This document shows positions 61,708 through 64,000 of a stretch of 64,000 nucleotides of DNA, one piece after another (position 1 is the stretch's first letter; every line of letters starts with the position of its first letter). The DNA is taken from assembly GCF_947331465.1 (NCBI RefSeq), contig NZ_CAMZOK010000003.1:496001-560000 (forward strand). The letters are read 5' to 3'. The position numbers and the translations under genes were made by a program. Source of the DNA: Shimia sp. Alg240-R146 (lineage in GTDB: Bacteria > Pseudomonadota > Alphaproteobacteria > Rhodobacterales > Rhodobacteraceae). The notes under the pieces were generated by a model. That model was not told the DNA's origin, ran no database searches, and saw only the letters and a list, made by a program, of their open reading frames with translations.

Positions 61708-64000
61708 TCAACCCCGCAGCGCGCCGCCGGTGGCCTTACTGACCTTCTCGACGATTTTGGCGGCCACCGCTTCGATATCCGCTTCTTTCAGCGTTGTCGT
61801 TGTGGGTTGCAAACGCACAGTGATGGCGAGGGATTTTTTGCCCTCGCCCAAGCTGCCGCCAATGAACTCGTCAAAGACGCGCACCTCATCAATCAGCGCT
61901 TTATCCGCACCGGCTGCGGCGTTCACAAGGTTCACCGCTTCAACATCCGCATCCACCACAAAGGCAAAGTCACGCTCAACCGCTTGCAGATCCGCCATGG
62001 TCACAGCACCACGCGAGGCCGACTTCTTCTTCGGCATCGGGATCTCTGCAAGATGAATGGCAAAGGCCACAACAGGCCCCTTCACGTTCATCTCGCTCAG
62101 AACTTTGGGGTGCAACTCACCAAAGGCGCCCAGCACCTTTTTCGGGCCCAGACCCACCTTGGCGCTGCGGCCCGGATGCCACCAGCCATTGGTGCCACGG
62201 TTGTAGGTCAGCTTCGTCGGCGCGCCCAGCGCGTCGAGAATGGCTTCCATATCCGCCTTGGCATCATACAGGTCCACGCCACGGCTCTCGCCATGAATGT
62301 CCTTGCCCACAGTCCGGCCCACCAGAATGCCGGTCAGGATGTTTTCCTGCTCGCCGGGCTCACCGCCATGGAACACCGCGCCACATTCAAACAGCGCCAT
62401 GTCGTTGAACCCACGCGCCTGATTGCGCGCTGCGGCCTGCAAAAGACCCGGCAACAGCGACGGGCGCATATGGCTCATCTCGCTGGAAATCGGGTTCTCC
62501 AGCATCGTTGCATCATCCCCGCCGCCAAACAGCTCTGCTGCGGCTTTGTCGATGAAGCTGTAGGTCACACATTCGTTGTAGCCCAAAGACGCCGTCGTGC
62601 GCCGCGCAACTTGTTCGCGCTTCTGCATTGGCGACAGGATCTGTTCGGGCAAACCCGCCGTCACTCGCGGCATTGGCTTGCCTTCGAGTTTGGTCAACGA
62701 GGCCACGCGTGCAACCTCTTCCACCAGATCGGCCTCACCACGCACATCAGGGCGCCAGCTTGGCACGTGCGCCATGTCGCCTTCGATCACAAAACCCAAG
62801 GCCGTCAGCGTCGCGCGCTGCGTCTCAGCCGGGATTTCCATACCCACCAGCGACTGCACGCGGTCAGTATCAAGCTTATAGGCGCGGCTTACGTCCGGCA
62901 CGTCGCCCGCAACCACCAAATTGGACGGCTCACCACCGCACAAATCGATGATCATCTGTGTCGCGTCGTCCATCGCCTGCATGTTGTAGGCCGGATCAAT
63001 GCCGCGCTCGTTGCGATAACGGGCGTCGGAATTCACCTTCAGGCCACGGCCCGTATAGGCGATTTGGATCAGATCCCAGACAGCGGCTTCAAGGAACACG
63101 TTGGTGGTTGCCTCGGTACAGCCGGTCGCCAGACCGCCCATAATGCCACCAATGGACTCAACGCCGTCGTCATCGCTGATGACAACCATGCCGTCGGCAA
63201 AGGTGTATTCTTTTTCGTCCAGCCCCACGAGCGTCTCGCCGCCCTTAGTGCGATGCACACGCAGATCGCCCTTGACCTTGTCGGCGTCAAACACGTGCAG
63301 CGGGCGGTTGCGATCATAGGTGAAGAAGTTGGTGATATCGACCAGCGCAGAAATCGGACGCAGGCCAATCGCGGTCAGGCGGTCCTGCAACCACTGCGGC
63401 GAGGGGCCGTTCTTCACGCCTTTGATCAGACGGCCGGCAAAGACTTCGCAGCCGTCCGTTGCCGCATCGGCGTCGATGCTCACAGACAGCGGGCTGTCGA
63501 ACAGGCCTTCGACAGACGCGGTTTTTGCAGGCTTCATTTTTCCCAGACCGCGCGCTGCAAGATCCAGGGCGATGCCACGTACGCCAAGCGCGTCAGGACG
63601 GTTCGGGGTGATCGCGATTTCAATCATCGTGTCGACCTTGGCCGGATCATTTTCCGCCAGCCAGTCCACGAACTTGTCGCCGACTTCGCCAGACGCAAGC
63701 TCGATAATGCCATCGTGCTCGTCGCTCAGTTCAAGCTCTTTTTCGGATGCCATCATGCCGTGGCTTTCGACGCCGCGGATGTTGCCAACCTTGATGGTCA
63801 GATCGAGACCCGGAATGTACATGCCCGGCTTACAGACCACGACGGTGATGCCTTCACGTGCATTGGGCGCGCCACAGATGATCTGTTTCTCACCTTCATC
63901 GGTCGCAACCTGACACACCCGCAGCTTGTCCGCATCGGGGTGTTTCTCGGCTTTCACCACTTTGCCAAGTGTAAACTCTGTCAACCGGTCCGCCGGATTG
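61708..64000 (-). CDS. pheT: phenylalanyl-tRNA synthetase beta subunit (5' end cut by the window)
   Basis: The C-terminal 763 residues of PheT. The first visible residues NPADRLTEFTLGKVV run into the tRNA-binding domain (HPDADKLRVCQV), with no true start inside the window; about 35-40 N-terminal residues lie beyond the right edge. B3/4 editing, B5 DNA-binding-like and catalytic-like domains follow, and the anticodon-binding FDX-ACB domain ends the protein. The beta subunit edits Tyr mischarged on tRNA-Phe. pheS should lie immediately to the right. Confidence 0.96.
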   Translation of the reverse strand, partial: NPADRLTEFTLGKVVKAEKHPDADKLRVCQVATDEGEKQIICGAPNAREGITVVVCKPGMYIPGLDLTIKVGNIRGVESHGMMASEKELELSDEHDGIIELASGEVGDKFVDWLAENDPAKVDTMIEIAITPNRPDALGVRGIALDLAARGLGKMKPAKTASVEGLFDSPLSVSIDADAATDGCEVFAGRLIKGVKNGPSPQWLQDRLTAIGLRPISALVDITNFFTYDRNRPLHVFDADKVKGDLRVHRTKGGETLVGLDEKEYTFADGMVVISDDDGVESIGGIMGGLATGCTEATTNVFLEAAVWDLIQIAYTGRGLKVNSDARYRNERGIDPAYNMQAMDDATQMIIDLCGGEPSNLVVAGDVPDVSRAYKLDTDRVQSLVGMEIPAETQRATLTALGFVIEGDMAHVPSWRPDVRGEADLVEEVARVASLTKLEGKPMPRVTAGLPEQILSPMQKREQVARRTTASLGYNECVTYSFIDKAAAELFGGGDDATMLENPISSEMSHMRPSLLPGLLQAAARNQARGFNDMALFECGAVFHGGEPGEQENILTGILVGRTVGKDIHGESRGVDLYDAKADMEAILDALGAPTKLTYNRGTNGWWHPGRSAKVGLGPKKVLGAFGELHPKVLSEMNVKGPVVAFAIHLAEIPMPKKKSASRGAVTMADLQAVERDFAFVVDADVEAVNLVNAAAGADKALIDEVRVFDEFIGGSLGEGKKSLAITVRLQPTTTTLKEADIEAVAAKIVEKVSKATGGALRG

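Noticed and set aside
1-64000. Prophage, insertion sequence, CRISPR, toxin-antitoxin or secretion system in the window
   Set aside because: No transposase, integrase, structural phage gene, direct-repeat array, paired small toxin/antitoxin genes, or type I secretion ABC/MFP genes could be recognised.

Overview
The window is 64 kb of chromosome from a marine alphaproteobacterium, almost certainly a member of the Rhodobacteraceae (roseobacter group). The evidence is the era-rnc-lepB-acpS-pdxJ-rsh-rpoZ gene order, a bifunctional (p)ppGpp enzyme, COQ9 and DUF1491 genes, what looks like methylsuccinyl-CoA dehydrogenase of the ethylmalonyl-CoA pathway, a Hint-domain RTX protein and a CtrA-type binding site. 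Genus cannot be decided. I see no transposase, integrase, phage module, CRISPR array or rRNA operon, so this is mostly ordinary core chromosome with small accessory patches.

Layout. 0-5 kb: a tRNA-Thr(GGU), a long AT-rich intergenic region with three perfect palindromes and an exact TTAA-N7-TTAAC box, then a 1417-residue RTX/Hint secreted protein. 5-12 kb: HpcH/HpaI aldolase, a K+ channel, DUF2478, an AI-2E family transporter, TauE/SafE, the acyl-CoA dehydrogenase, and a TetR regulator with paired operators divergent from a membrane protein. 12-22.6 kb: a minus-strand housekeeping block, read folK, rpoZ, rsh, DUF2062, pdxJ, two small genes, acpS, lepB, rnc, a phytanoyl-CoA-dioxygenase-like gene, era, DUF1491, recO. 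22.7-31.3 kb: NYN protein, cytochrome c, ispH, methyltransferase, rnhA, glycosyltransferase, then fmt with three consecutive peptide deformylase paralogues (one without its catalytic residues), and a PatB-type lyase.

31.3-34 kb is a small accessory-looking patch: a highly structured intergenic segment and an AT-rich orphan ORF, then a conserved hypothetical, a Xi-class glutathione transferase and a degenerate receiver protein. 34-43 kb: two late cobalamin genes (cobC, cobD/cbiB), a lytic transglycosylase, smc, and a B12 riboswitch in front of cbtB-cbtA (cobalt uptake), convergent with DUF1636. 43-56.7 kb: FadR-type regulator with a perfect operator palindrome, quinone oxidoreductase, COQ9, rpsU with a structured leader, a membrane adenylate/guanylate cyclase, a YghU-type GST, MFS exporter, haloalkane dehalogenase, LysE exporter, an ornithine-carbamoyltransferase-like protein lacking most carbamoyl-phosphate residues, a GMC oxidoreductase, and a divergent Lrp regulator/alanine dehydrogenase pair. 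56.8-64 kb: MscS and MscL channels, a nu-class-like GST, YtoQ, a methyltransferase, LysR, GNAT and the cut 5' end of pheT.

The strongest leads for something new are: the OTC-like protein without its carbamoyl-phosphate loop, coupled to a GMC oxidoreductase; the Ser/Gln-substituted deformylase paralogue translationally coupled to two canonical ones; the CtrA-type site and palindromes ahead of the modular RTX/Hint protein; the structured element at 31.3 kb; the GNRA hairpin abutting the rpsU start codon; and five convergent gene pairs whose stop codons interlock within 4 nt. Functions are assigned by recognising motifs by eye; no database search was run.
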